A stretch of DNA of 64,000 bases from Calditrichia bacterium. Lineage in GTDB: Bacteria; Calditrichota; Calditrichia; RBG-13-44-9; J075. The DNA is taken from NCBI GenBank assembly GCA_028284905.1, contig JANQQU010000084.1, positions 186,001 to 250,000 on the forward strand, given 5' to 3'. This document shows positions 9,332 through 18,132 of this stretch, piece after piece (positions within the stretch are counted from its first letter, which is position 1; each line of letters starts with the position of its first letter). Below the pieces are notes generated by a model, which had not been told where the DNA came from, did not search any database, and worked only from the letters and a program-made list of their open reading frames with translations. A program made the translations under genes and the position numbers.

Positions 9332-11365
9332 TTACTTCAGGTAATGAACGATTTGAGTAGCGAATGACTCACCCTGTTGAAAATGGAAAAAATAAGCACC
9401 GGAAGAAATTCTACTTTCCGGCTGCCAGCGCCAGGTGTTTTGCCCGGCGTTTGCGGGGAAAAGTTGGATGCTCGCTACCTGGCGTCCTAACAGATCAAAA
9501 ATGCTGACGCTCACCGGGCGGTGATGGGTGAGGTGCATCCGAAAATGAACTTCCCCGTTGAATGGATTCGGATAAGCAGAATACACCTGGAAGCGCTCAG
9601 GGATAGTCGTTGCCGGCTGAGGGGAGAGGGAGGTAATGAAAGGCTGGCGCTGCATCCAGGCAAAGGATTTTTCCGGGGCAATAACATGCCAGGTGTATTT
9701 ATCGATAGCAACGCATTGCCGGGGTTTACTGCCAAAAGCGACTATTGATGAATCGATATAACTGGCGTTGGCAGCGTCAACAAATATTGCCGGCGCCTCA
9801 CCGCTAATGTCGACCATGCTGTCGCGAACGACCAGGGTAGTACCCTCGTCCAGTAAAACACCCAATGATTTTGGTGATTTGAACGAGCCCCAGAAAAAAC
9901 CGCCGACCCGGTTTTCTTTATAATCATGGTCTTCAAATCCCTTTGTCATGACATTTACATTTTGCCACACAGTCGCGCCGCCAACCCATTTCAAGTTGCC
10001 GTAAAATAAGTTGCTGCTGCTGCTTTCCGTAGCACCGACAAATTGATTGCTTACCATCCGGGCATCGACGCCGATAGCCAACAGGGGAGCACCAGCAGCC
10101 ATTTTTCCGGCGAAATGCTGACTGAGATCATTTGCCCCGTTCAAAAGATCCCCGACAAACAGTTCATGATTGCCGGCCAGCACCAGCGCGTCGGCGGCAT
10201 CTACCCGGGCAACAACTGCGGGATCGTTGACATTGCCGATATATATCGATTGCACCCAGGCGGAATCTACTCCTTGTGCAAGAAACCAATCGCGATACAT
10301 CTGCGCACGATTGACTGCGTTGCCATTGATATCAGAGAGAATAGTTATTTTTTCAACCGCGGGATTTTCCTGTAAAAATTGTGAAAGGAGACCGCCGGGT
10401 GCAGATTGATAGCTAAAATCATCTCCCCCTTGCAGCCAAATATCGGTCGGGGGCAGTTGGTCATCCGGCGCAATAGTTGGTACTGCTGTTGCGCCGGAGG
10501 GCACGGATGTAACAGTGCGGCTGCTTAGATCAAAGCGGAATCCGGCGGTCAATTGGGAACCGTTCACATGGGTAAAATGAAGCGGCTGGCCGGCAGCGCA
10601 AATAACCTCACTCTCTGTTGACTGCCACAAGAAGGTGACTGCGCCGGATCCGGCAGGGGTGGCGGTTAAGTCCGGATTGACCAATAGTGCGGTGCGATCA
10701 TCAATTCCGATGGTGAGGATATCAGCGGCATGATCCTGGTTCCAGCGCGCCAGGATACCAAGCATTCGCCCAACGCGCCCGCGTTCGATGACGTGAGTAT
10801 CCACAAAAATATCAGGCAGAAAAGAGAAAAAATCATTTTTCAGGGTAACATGAAAATCATACGGATTCCGCAAAACTTCCTCCGGATATACCGTGCCGTT
10901 TTGCGCGGTGAAGACGATTTCGCTCAAAACCATGGCGCCGGCTGAAGTGCCTCCAAGAACCCCGCCTCCCTGATAAACCGCAGCTATGGCCTGGGCAGCC
11001 AGGGTGTTGCGCCATTGCGAATAATACTGGAATTGATTGCCACCTTTTAAGAATAGGACATTCGCATCCAGGATGGCATTATACACCGCGGAATCATTGG
11101 CCTGTGCTACAGAGGCAATTTTTAAATTGGAGGCTTGCGCGGCGCCAAGCGAGAGAAAATAGTCCGGCATCCAGTTGCTTTCATCCCGGTAAGAGAGCAC
11201 TAGCACTTTACCGGAATCGCCTTTTTCTACCATCCATCCGTAAGGTATATCGCTCCAGCTGTTATAGTTTTCCGATCCGCCTCCTACCAGGGCAAGGTAT
11301 CCCTGCGGAAAGATTGCCGAAGACATCATTACCGCGAGCAGTATTATCAAATTCGAAATTTTCAT
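9332..11365 (-). CDS. Secreted S51 (cyanophycinase-type) peptidase with degenerate second domain and C-terminal sorting domain
   Basis: This 677-residue protein starts with a signal peptide (about 1-20). Residues 22-230 form a peptidase S51 domain with the KGGNQ motif at 107-111 and the nucleophile elbow GGTSAGA, whose serine is S141. S51 enzymes include cyanophycinase and dipeptidase E, which cleave next to aspartyl residues. Residues about 306-450 repeat the same fold outline (VLAGNHELF, then APLLAIGVD) but lack the GTSAGA serine, so that half looks inactive. The last 85 residues carry a YPNPFN-type sorting domain, so the protein should be displayed on or released from the cell surface. ATG preceded by AAAGGGG. 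It is the last gene of the nine-gene operon. Confidence 0.85.
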   Translation of the reverse strand: MKISNLIILLAVMMSSAIFPQGYLALVGGGSENYNSWSDIPYGWMVEKGDSGKVLVLSYRDESNWMPDYFLSLGAAQASNLKIASVAQANDSAVYNAILDANVLFLKGGNQFQYYSQWRNTLAAQAIAAVYQGGGVLGGTSAGAMVLSEIVFTAQNGTVYPEEVLRNPYDFHVTLKNDFFSFLPDIFVDTHVIERGRVGRMLGILARWNQDHAADILTIGIDDRTALLVNPDLTATPAGSGAVTFLWQSTESEVICAAGQPLHFTHVNGSQLTAGFRFDLSSRTVTSVPSGATAVPTIAPDDQLPPTDIWLQGGDDFSYQSAPGGLLSQFLQENPAVEKITILSDINGNAVNRAQMYRDWFLAQGVDSAWVQSIYIGNVNDPAVVARVDAADALVLAGNHELFVGDLLNGANDLSQHFAGKMAAGAPLLAIGVDARMVSNQFVGATESSSSNLFYGNLKWVGGATVWQNVNVMTKGFEDHDYKENRVGGFFWGSFKSPKSLGVLLDEGTTLVVRDSMVDISGEAPAIFVDAANASYIDSSIVAFGSKPRQCVAIDKYTWHVIAPEKSFAWMQRQPFITSLSPQPATTIPERFQVYSAYPNPFNGEVHFRMHLTHHRPVSVSIFDLLGRQVASIQLFPANAGQNTWRWQPESRISSGAYFFHFQQGESFATQIVHYLK

Positions 11366-11411
11366 TTTTCCCCTTTAAAACTGTAAAAATATATTTCCCG
11401 GATTAGGCATC

Positions 11412-12425
11412 TTAAAGTCCAACCCGAAAGCTGAGAAAGTGAATATCGCCTAACAAGCCCAGGTTGATATAACTATAGTCAAAACTGGACGCCACGCTGC
11501 GCATATTCAAATTTAACCCCAGTCCCAGACTGAAGTTCTGTTCGTCATAACCAATTTTATAGCCGCCGCGCAACATCAAAAATTCCTTAAAGGCGTATTC
11601 CGTCCCAAAGCTAATTCGGGTATTGTTATCATTCGGATCATTGCTGGCTGTGGTTATGGTGAGCCGGTGCTCGTCCTGCTGATAGGGATCAAAGGCGATA
11701 CCCACACTGAAGTATTGCGGCAGGCTGTAATCTTCTGACAAACGCTGCGTCCGGGGATTATTCGGCTCATCAAGAAGCGTTTCGTTAGCGATCTTGTCAT
11801 CGATCAGATCACCGCTCATCTTTAATTTAGGGGAGAAATTAGCCATAATCATTCCGATGCGGAGATTGTAGTAATTGGTCTGGTAGATCGAAGCGATATC
11901 GAATGCGATGGTTGAGGCGTCCGCATCCCAAATAAATTCATGTACATACTTCGCGGTCACACCGAAGCTGAAATGATTGGTTAACGCCAGTCCGTAGCTG
12001 AGTCCGGCGGCATAACTGCCGGCGTTAAAAAACTCGCCGGTGCCATTAGGGGAAATTTCCGTGGTCACCTCCATCTCATCCATGGTAAAAGCGCTGATGC
12101 TTAGGCCGAAGGCTCCCCAGCGCCCGAGATTATGCGCCAGTCCCAGGTGAGATATCCGGGTATCGATAATCCAATCGCCGCTGGAAAGGAGGAGTTCGGT
12201 GCCTTCCGTGGCAGTAATCACTGCCGGATTCCAGTAGAGGCCGTCCACTCCTTCCGCCATCGCAACATAGGCGTTTCCCATTGCAGCACCAATCGGCTCA
12301 ACGGGAATCTGTAGGAAATTGGCGCCGGAATGTCCAACATTCTTAAATTCTTGTGCGTAGCTGTTTGACAAGTTTATAATGCTCATCATTAAAAATAAGC
12401 CGATGATGTTTACTATAGCGCGCAT
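11412..12425 (-). CDS. PorV/PorQ family outer-membrane protein
   Basis: This 337-residue protein has a signal peptide (about 1-25) and the family's start signature: FLQIPVEPIGAAMGNAYVAMAEGVDGLYWNPA (two short stretches joined here), where glycines and WNPA are characteristic. The rest is alternating amphipathic strands ending with ...FRVGL, as expected for a FadL-like barrel. PorV is the type IX secretion shuttle that receives sorting-domain cargo; many paralogues in FCB bacteria have unknown substrates. Lying between a secreted sorting-domain peptidase and another exported protein, it may handle those partners. ATG preceded by AAAGGAG. Family call strong; substrate inferred. Confidence 0.82.
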   Translation of the reverse strand: MRAIVNIIGLFLMMSIINLSNSYAQEFKNVGHSGANFLQIPVEPIGAAMGNAYVAMAEGVDGLYWNPAVITATEGTELLLSSGDWIIDTRISHLGLAHNLGRWGAFGLSISAFTMDEMEVTTEISPNGTGEFFNAGSYAAGLSYGLALTNHFSFGVTAKYVHEFIWDADASTIAFDIASIYQTNYYNLRIGMIMANFSPKLKMSGDLIDDKIANETLLDEPNNPRTQRLSEDYSLPQYFSVGIAFDPYQQDEHRLTITTASNDPNDNNTRISFGTEYAFKEFLMLRGGYKIGYDEQNFSLGLGLNLNMRSVASSFDYSYINLGLLGDIHFLSFRVGL

Positions 12426-12437
12426 CCGTAATCTCCT

Positions 12438-14321
12438 TTATCGAATAATAGCGAATTTTCCGACGGTTTCTCCGGCAGATGATTCGACGTGGTAAAAATA
12501 AACCCCGGTAGCGATAATTTGATTAAAATCGGAACGGATATCCCAGTATTCCGCCCCGCTGCCGTTGGTGTGCCGTATCGTTTTCACCAGGTCGCCGTCA
12601 ATGGTAAAAATCCGAATGGTGCATTCCCCGGGAAGATTAACAAATGAGATTTCCCGGATCGGTTCGCCGTCGGGGATATTACCCAGGCGCTCCCGTTCCC
12701 ATTGGGCGGAGATAATGTATGGATTCGGGACAACCCGGATTTTATTGGTACTGGTTTGTGACTCCGAACGGGGGCGCAGCTCAACCGCATTTAAATTTTC
12801 GCTGACTTTCGCGATGCCCGATTCGTCATTACTGCTGTCCAGAATGGTAACTGCGTAGGAATAATAGAAGCCATTGATGACGTCGTTATCGGTAAAAGTG
12901 TAAGCGTTTTCCTGATAAGGGTCGCTCTCAAAGAACATGCGGGGAATCGAATCTATTAAGGTCCACTGCAATCGCTGGGCGTCTTCGGTTTTATAGATGC
13001 GATAGTATTTTAAAGTGTTCGAACCGGTTTTCGGGTCAATGTATTCCAGGTCGAGCCGGTTATCCCAATGGAGAATATTTTTTCCATCACCTTCCCGGGC
13101 GCTGATAGCCGGCTGTGGCACTGCTTTGACCTGAAAATCATTGTTATACACTTCCCAGATGCGATCGACATTGGCGCTGATATCCTGGTAATTTTGACCA
13201 CAGACCATGGCGACGATAAAACGGAGGGTATCGTACGGCGCCATCGAATATGGCCCGCTGGAATTGAAAGTGACCAAAGTATCGCCGGATTCCCGGATCA
13301 GTGAAGGATCATCATAATGGAGGTTATCCCCGTGGAACAAATCCGGCCAGTTGGGATCGTCGCGGAGGCGAGGATCGCTGCTCATCAACTGAAATTGCTG
13401 AACGTCATCGGTAATGCTCCGCGGTTCGTTGAAGTTGTCGGTATAATGCCAATCGGTAATACCGAGTTGTTCGCCGTTTACCTGCGGTGTTTCCAGGAAG
13501 ACAATGCCGATGTAAAACGGTTCGGTTTCCCAATCCATGCTCCAATTGTCGGCATCATAAAAATAAGTGAATTGGCGATCCAACTCCAGGGCAACTTTAT
13601 CATCAACCCAGTCGGAGCCAAAACCTCCGGCATCGAAATCGGTATACAAACAAAAATAGAGACTGTCTTTCGCAGCCGTGGTATCGTTGACCAGCTCGAA
13701 TTTAAAAATGATATAGTCTTCGTCAAGGGCAGTATTCCAGGCATAGCCAGTTTGATGAACTTTGATGTTCAGGCGTTTGCCGGGATCTTCCTGGGCAAGA
13801 TAATTGGTATAATCACGAAAAACTGCGTAGGAATCCTGGTTGGAAAGTATCAGGTTCTTTCCGTCTCTATCCTGCACTGGCCAGTAGGGCTGATTGTTTT
13901 CGTCGAGAGGCCAGGTGGTACTGTCATTGCTGATGGCGGTCAGTCCGACGTTCGGGTTATGATAACCGCCGACCGGGTCCCACTCCTTAGTGCCGAAGGT
14001 CCGGGTTTGTACCACATTGCCCGGCACCCCAACGTAAAGGTTTGCTCGCCACATGGCTTCATGACCGGAACCGAGGGGCCACTCCGCAGTGGGGCTTAAT
14101 TCGCTCCATGAGGAATAAAACTGCCCCATATTCGATACGTATTGACCTAATTTATTTACGGCAATAACGTTAAAGGTGCGATCAGATAACTCCTGCGTCT
14201 TTCCCGAAGTGGACAGCGGTTCGAAACGCGGGAAGCGTTCGCGGGAGGTCTTATCCTGTGCGCTGATACTGCCAAAGAGAAAAAGGATCAGGATCATCGA
14301 GTATATTTTTTGCTGGTTCAT
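12438..14321 (-). CDS. Exported protein with fibronectin-like region and C-terminal sorting-like domain
   Basis: This 627-residue protein has a signal peptide (about 1-21, MILILFLFGSISAQ core). The central part is rich in Trp, Tyr and Asp and looks like beta-sandwich repeats. Around 400-500 there is a fibronectin-III-like stretch (LHWDNR...YYRIYKTED). The end has VVPNPYI followed by a FlgD-like beta-sandwich (IRIFTIDGDLVKTI, ATGVYFYHVES), a variant of the FCB sorting domain. I do not recognise an enzyme. Proteins of this type often sit beside a TonB receptor and a PorV-like protein, as here (18 and 12 bases away), and may be a surface binding partner of the receptor. Confidence 0.72.
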   Translation of the reverse strand: MNQQKIYSMILILFLFGSISAQDKTSRERFPRFEPLSTSGKTQELSDRTFNVIAVNKLGQYVSNMGQFYSSWSELSPTAEWPLGSGHEAMWRANLYVGVPGNVVQTRTFGTKEWDPVGGYHNPNVGLTAISNDSTTWPLDENNQPYWPVQDRDGKNLILSNQDSYAVFRDYTNYLAQEDPGKRLNIKVHQTGYAWNTALDEDYIIFKFELVNDTTAAKDSLYFCLYTDFDAGGFGSDWVDDKVALELDRQFTYFYDADNWSMDWETEPFYIGIVFLETPQVNGEQLGITDWHYTDNFNEPRSITDDVQQFQLMSSDPRLRDDPNWPDLFHGDNLHYDDPSLIRESGDTLVTFNSSGPYSMAPYDTLRFIVAMVCGQNYQDISANVDRIWEVYNNDFQVKAVPQPAISAREGDGKNILHWDNRLDLEYIDPKTGSNTLKYYRIYKTEDAQRLQWTLIDSIPRMFFESDPYQENAYTFTDNDVINGFYYSYAVTILDSSNDESGIAKVSENLNAVELRPRSESQTSTNKIRVVPNPYIISAQWERERLGNIPDGEPIREISFVNLPGECTIRIFTIDGDLVKTIRHTNGSGAEYWDIRSDFNQIIATGVYFYHVESSAGETVGKFAIIR

Positions 14322-14339
14322 CTGCCTTAAAGCCTCCTC

Positions 14340-16859
14340 TTACATTTCTAAAGTAAGCCCCAGAAAAACCGTACGCGGGGCGAAAAAATTGGTTGGATTC
14401 ACAATATATTCCTCGGATTGCGGATCGCCGGAATCGTCCGGGAGCCCGGTGACGCTGTAAACACTGCGTACGTTTTCCCGGTTAAGTAAATTATAAATTT
14501 CGAACAAAAGCCCCATACGAGCCGGACCAACGGCAAAGCGTTTTTCCGCTTTCAAATCGACATTATAAGTGGCCGGCAAACGAGCATTGTTCAAGTCCGG
14601 TTCATATCTTTTCCGGGTAGGATTAAAAGTGAAGGGCAAGCCGCTGCCATACTGAAATAGCAGGGTGAGATAAGCATTGTTCAAGATGGGAGAAAACACG
14701 CCAAATGAACCTTGCGACCGCGGGGTATTCAAGGAAATATAAGCATTTACCATATGTGTTTGATCGAAACTGAGGGGATAGAATTGCAGAGACTGCCGAC
14801 CTTTTACATCGAAAGCGCCGGTAAAGCGTTCCTGCTGGGAAGAACTGCTGCCTTCGGCAATCTGGTAAGTGTAATTCCCCCCGAGGGTCATGCGTTTGTA
14901 GCGCCAGCGGGGGCTGACCTCAAATCCTTTAGCACTGGCGAAATCTTCGTTGGTATAGTAGGCATACTGGTTTAGCACACCGGCCTCCTTAAACACCCAG
15001 GCAACACCGATCTGGTTGCGGATTTTTTTGCTAAACACGGTACTTTGCAGCGACAGATTTCCCGCGATCTGGGCATTGACACCAAACTCCTGGCTTTGGG
15101 TTTGGCGGGGTTCGAGGTCCGGATTGCCGATCAGCGGTTTGTTGACATCCAAATTGCGGGTAAGATCCTCATAAAGTACCTCGAAGGTGGGGCGCTGCAG
15201 GAAGTGGCCATAAGCAAAATGAAAGACCATGTTTTCCGTCAAGGGGTAGGCAATACCCAGGCGCGGACTGAGTTGAGACTTGATTGACGCCTCCGTGAGC
15301 GAATTGGCCCGGTTGTTTGGATCGGCAATATAGTCGATTTTCGGATCGTAGAAGTCCCAGCGCAACCCGGCATTTAAAATGATGTTTTCGAACTCTATCT
15401 TGTCCTGAATGTAAGCCGCGCCCTCGTAAGGTTTCAGGTTGAAATCGTTGATATACTGGTTCTGCGGAAGCCGGGTCGGCCCGAATATCCAGAAGTAATC
15501 GACATCATGTTGCTGCAGTTCAATCCCGGCTTTAAAAAGGTGATGGCGGTTATACTGATAAATCGCATCGATTTTCCCGGTGAGGGTTTTCGTGTTCTGA
15601 TCGATGAACTCTTCGTTGCCCGCACTCAGTCGGAATTCACCATTGTAGCGGCGGGAAGCGCCGGAGGTATATTCACTGTAGTCGAGGTCGGCATAGTTCT
15701 TCAAAAAGTCGTATTGATAATATGAGAGCCGGAATTCATAAAACAGCTTTTGGGAAAGCGTATGGGAAAAATTCATTGCTAACAGTTGGCTCTCCCGAAA
15801 GCGGGTAAAGGCGCTATCCGGAATATATTTGTAGGAATGCACGTAACTTTGCCATTCACGATCATTGTAGTTATAGGAAAAAGAGAGTTTGCCGGTGGAG
15901 AAAGGTTTAAAGTATATTTTTCCAAATACCGATGTTAGATTGTTGTAGCCGAAAGCTTCTCCGGAAAACTCACCGGTGGGGATGCCTTCCGGGCTTAATC
16001 GTCCGGATTGGTAGTAGTTGTCATTGTTATCCAATTTACCGGAAAGCAGTATCCCTACTTTTGAACCGGGATATAAAGGCCCATTGAGGTATCCTTCCAC
16101 CAGCCGCCCATTCAGGTTGTTACTGGCTTCTTCGATACCTAAATTGGAGCTGCGGTAGCGAATGTCACCGGTTAAGCGGTCAAAGTTTTCTTTCGTAACA
16201 ATATTAATCACCCCGGACTGGGCATTCCCATATTCGGCGTTAAAGGTGCCGGTAATCAGTTCCAACTGCTGAATCGCCTTGGTATTGACATCAGTGGGGC
16301 TGCCGCCAAAAAGCGGATCTTCGACCCGGTTACCATCAATCAGGTAAGCCAGCTCCCCACTGCGTCCGCCGCGAACGTGCAAAGCCCCGGTATTCACTAC
16401 CCCGGCCTGCAAGGAGAGCACTTCGTTGACGCTGGTTACCGGTAGTTGTTCAATTGTTTCCGTGTTCACATTGACATTGGTGAAAGTTACATCCCGTTCA
16501 ATTTCCCGGCGCGTTGCTTCTACCACAATGCTTTCACCAAGATTGAGCACATCCTCTTCAATCACAAAGTTTAATTCCGTGGTATGATCCACCCGTACAA
16601 AAACATCGGTTATGGTAACATCTTTATAGCCGATATATTGGGCAGTCAGACGTTGTTTACCCGGGGGAACATTGATAATAAAGAAATAGCCGTCTGCGTC
16701 GGTGGCCGCGCCAAGGTTTAACCCTTCAACATAAACGTTTACGCCAACCATAGATTCCCCGCCGGTATTTTTGACGATGCCGGCAATCTTCCCGGTCGTG
16801 CCTGCAAAAACCAGCACAGAGAGGAACAAATTAAAGAGCAGGGGTTTGAACAGATTCAT
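14340..16859 (-). CDS. TonB-dependent outer-membrane receptor with carboxypeptidase-regulatory-like N-terminus
   Basis: This protein of 839 residues imports a ligand across the outer membrane using TonB energy. After the signal peptide comes a CarboxypepD_reg-like domain (about 25-110, GVNVYVEGLNLGAATDADG), then a plug domain (about 120-225) with the LQAGVV, VRGGRSGELAYLIDG and NAQSGVINIVTK motifs, then a barrel of about 600 residues with many aromatic strands. The ATG at 16859 has GGAG six bases upstream; the TTG at 16871 overlaps that site and is unlikely. This SusC-like layout is used in FCB bacteria for oligosaccharides or peptides. Peptidase and carrier genes in the same operon favour a peptide-like ligand, by inference. 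Confidence 0.88.
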   Translation of the reverse strand: MNLFKPLLFNLFLSVLVFAGTTGKIAGIVKNTGGESMVGVNVYVEGLNLGAATDADGYFFIINVPPGKQRLTAQYIGYKDVTITDVFVRVDHTTELNFVIEEDVLNLGESIVVEATRREIERDVTFTNVNVNTETIEQLPVTSVNEVLSLQAGVVNTGALHVRGGRSGELAYLIDGNRVEDPLFGGSPTDVNTKAIQQLELITGTFNAEYGNAQSGVINIVTKENFDRLTGDIRYRSSNLGIEEASNNLNGRLVEGYLNGPLYPGSKVGILLSGKLDNNDNYYQSGRLSPEGIPTGEFSGEAFGYNNLTSVFGKIYFKPFSTGKLSFSYNYNDREWQSYVHSYKYIPDSAFTRFRESQLLAMNFSHTLSQKLFYEFRLSYYQYDFLKNYADLDYSEYTSGASRRYNGEFRLSAGNEEFIDQNTKTLTGKIDAIYQYNRHHLFKAGIELQQHDVDYFWIFGPTRLPQNQYINDFNLKPYEGAAYIQDKIEFENIILNAGLRWDFYDPKIDYIADPNNRANSLTEASIKSQLSPRLGIAYPLTENMVFHFAYGHFLQRPTFEVLYEDLTRNLDVNKPLIGNPDLEPRQTQSQEFGVNAQIAGNLSLQSTVFSKKIRNQIGVAWVFKEAGVLNQYAYYTNEDFASAKGFEVSPRWRYKRMTLGGNYTYQIAEGSSSSQQERFTGAFDVKGRQSLQFYPLSFDQTHMVNAYISLNTPRSQGSFGVFSPILNNAYLTLLFQYGSGLPFTFNPTRKRYEPDLNNARLPATYNVDLKAEKRFAVGPARMGLLFEIYNLLNRENVRSVYSVTGLPDDSGDPQSEEYIVNPTNFFAPRTVFLGLTLEM

Positions 16860-16938
16860 AGTGTTCTCCAAAATTTCATAAACGGACTTCGGGAATACTG
16901 CAAACCGGGGCCGCTAGAGCGGCGCCCGGTCAAAAAAA

Positions 16939-18051
16939 TTATTTGGTGAGCAGCATTTTTCTTACCTGACTGGCAGTACCATTGGCATCCGATACGCGGA
17001 CACGATAGAGATAGAGACCGCTCTCCACGGCGCGGCCATTATTATCCCGGCCATTCCAGGTGATCATATGTTCGCCGGCAGCGCGTTTTTCATCCAACAA
17101 TGTTCTTACCGGTTGCCCGAGAACATTAAAAATTTCGATTCGGACATCCGCAGCTGCCGGGAGAGCAAAGGGAATTGTCGTGCTGGGGTTAAAGGGATTC
17201 GGGTAGTTTGCACCGAGGGAAAAACCGTCCGGGATATTTTCGCTTTCCGGGGAGATACTGACAAACGATTGGTCGTAAACGTTCTGGGCCTCAGTCATAT
17301 GTGTTTGCAAATCTCCAAGGCTGCTTCCAAAAGCCAATGCTGCGTAAAGCTTAACACTACCATTCGCAGGTATGGTGAAGTCACCGGCATTCAGGAAACA
17401 GGCGCTACCGTCCGAGCCGGGTGAGAACGGAAAAGTGGAATTGGCGGGTTCGGTTATCTGCGTCCAGAGGGCAGTATCCGGGAAAACATTGCCCTGGGAA
17501 TAATCGGAATATTGGGCGGCACGAAAAGAATAGGGTGCCTGCGACAATAATTTTGTTCCGACATAGCTACTGGTTTTAAAAATGTAGCCCATCTCATTGG
17601 TCGCGTCATAATCCACAAACTCATCGCCGTACGCCTGATCGATCTGTGGAATTACTTCCATGCTAAAATAGCCGTCCTGATCCGCGCCGGTATAATCCGA
17701 AATCTCAAAACTGACAATCAGGAAATTCTTATTCTCCCACCAATACACTTCGTGTTCAACAAATGCTATTGTATCGGCACCATTAAAGTAGCAGATCGTA
17801 AAAACCATTTCCGAGTCCGCCACTGCCGGCGTTCTCGGCGCCGGGGGAATATATGGCAGCGTGATGCCGACATCTTTATACATGTAGACATTATCCTGGT
17901 TGTCGGCAAAATCAAAGCTAAAGCGGTCGAGATGACGGGTGCCGCCATCGTCAATTAAACGAATTCTTCCCCATTGATTGAGGGAAAAGTCAACCTGTGC
18001 CAACATCAGGGTTGGCAGCAGTAATAGCATTGTAGTGACAAAACGCTTCAT
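16939..18051 (-). CDS. Secreted protein with type A sorting domain, unknown function
   Basis: This 370-residue protein has a signal peptide (about 1-18, MLLLLPTLMLAQ). Residues 20-270 form a beta-rich domain with no motif I can name; it contains repeated Asp/Gly/Tyr turns and phrases such as DQDGYFSMEV. From about 281 it has LGANYPNPFNPSTTIPFALP, then the sandwich domain with FNVLGQPVRTLL and VESGLYLYRVRV, the classic sorting domain of FCB bacteria. RBS GAGG precedes the ATG. It stands 67 bases upstream of the TonB receptor and 81 bases after the YfcC-type carrier gene, so it links the cytoplasmic and outer-membrane halves of the operon. Possibly a surface substrate-binding protein. Confidence 0.8.
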   Translation of the reverse strand: MKRFVTTMLLLLPTLMLAQVDFSLNQWGRIRLIDDGGTRHLDRFSFDFADNQDNVYMYKDVGITLPYIPPAPRTPAVADSEMVFTICYFNGADTIAFVEHEVYWWENKNFLIVSFEISDYTGADQDGYFSMEVIPQIDQAYGDEFVDYDATNEMGYIFKTSSYVGTKLLSQAPYSFRAAQYSDYSQGNVFPDTALWTQITEPANSTFPFSPGSDGSACFLNAGDFTIPANGSVKLYAALAFGSSLGDLQTHMTEAQNVYDQSFVSISPESENIPDGFSLGANYPNPFNPSTTIPFALPAAADVRIEIFNVLGQPVRTLLDEKRAAGEHMITWNGRDNNGRAVESGLYLYRVRVSDANGTASQVRKMLLTK

Positions 18052-18132
18052 AATAACCTCTACTTATTTTGGTTTAAAAAATGGTGAATTAGTATCCCCG
18101 AAGATTTTTCCTTCAGTTGAGTAGTGTCTTTA

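Noticed and set aside
13317-14099. 260-residue open frame antisense to the exported protein at 12438-14321
   Set aside because: It has no ribosome site or known motif, and the sense gene has a signal peptide, a sorting domain and operon context.
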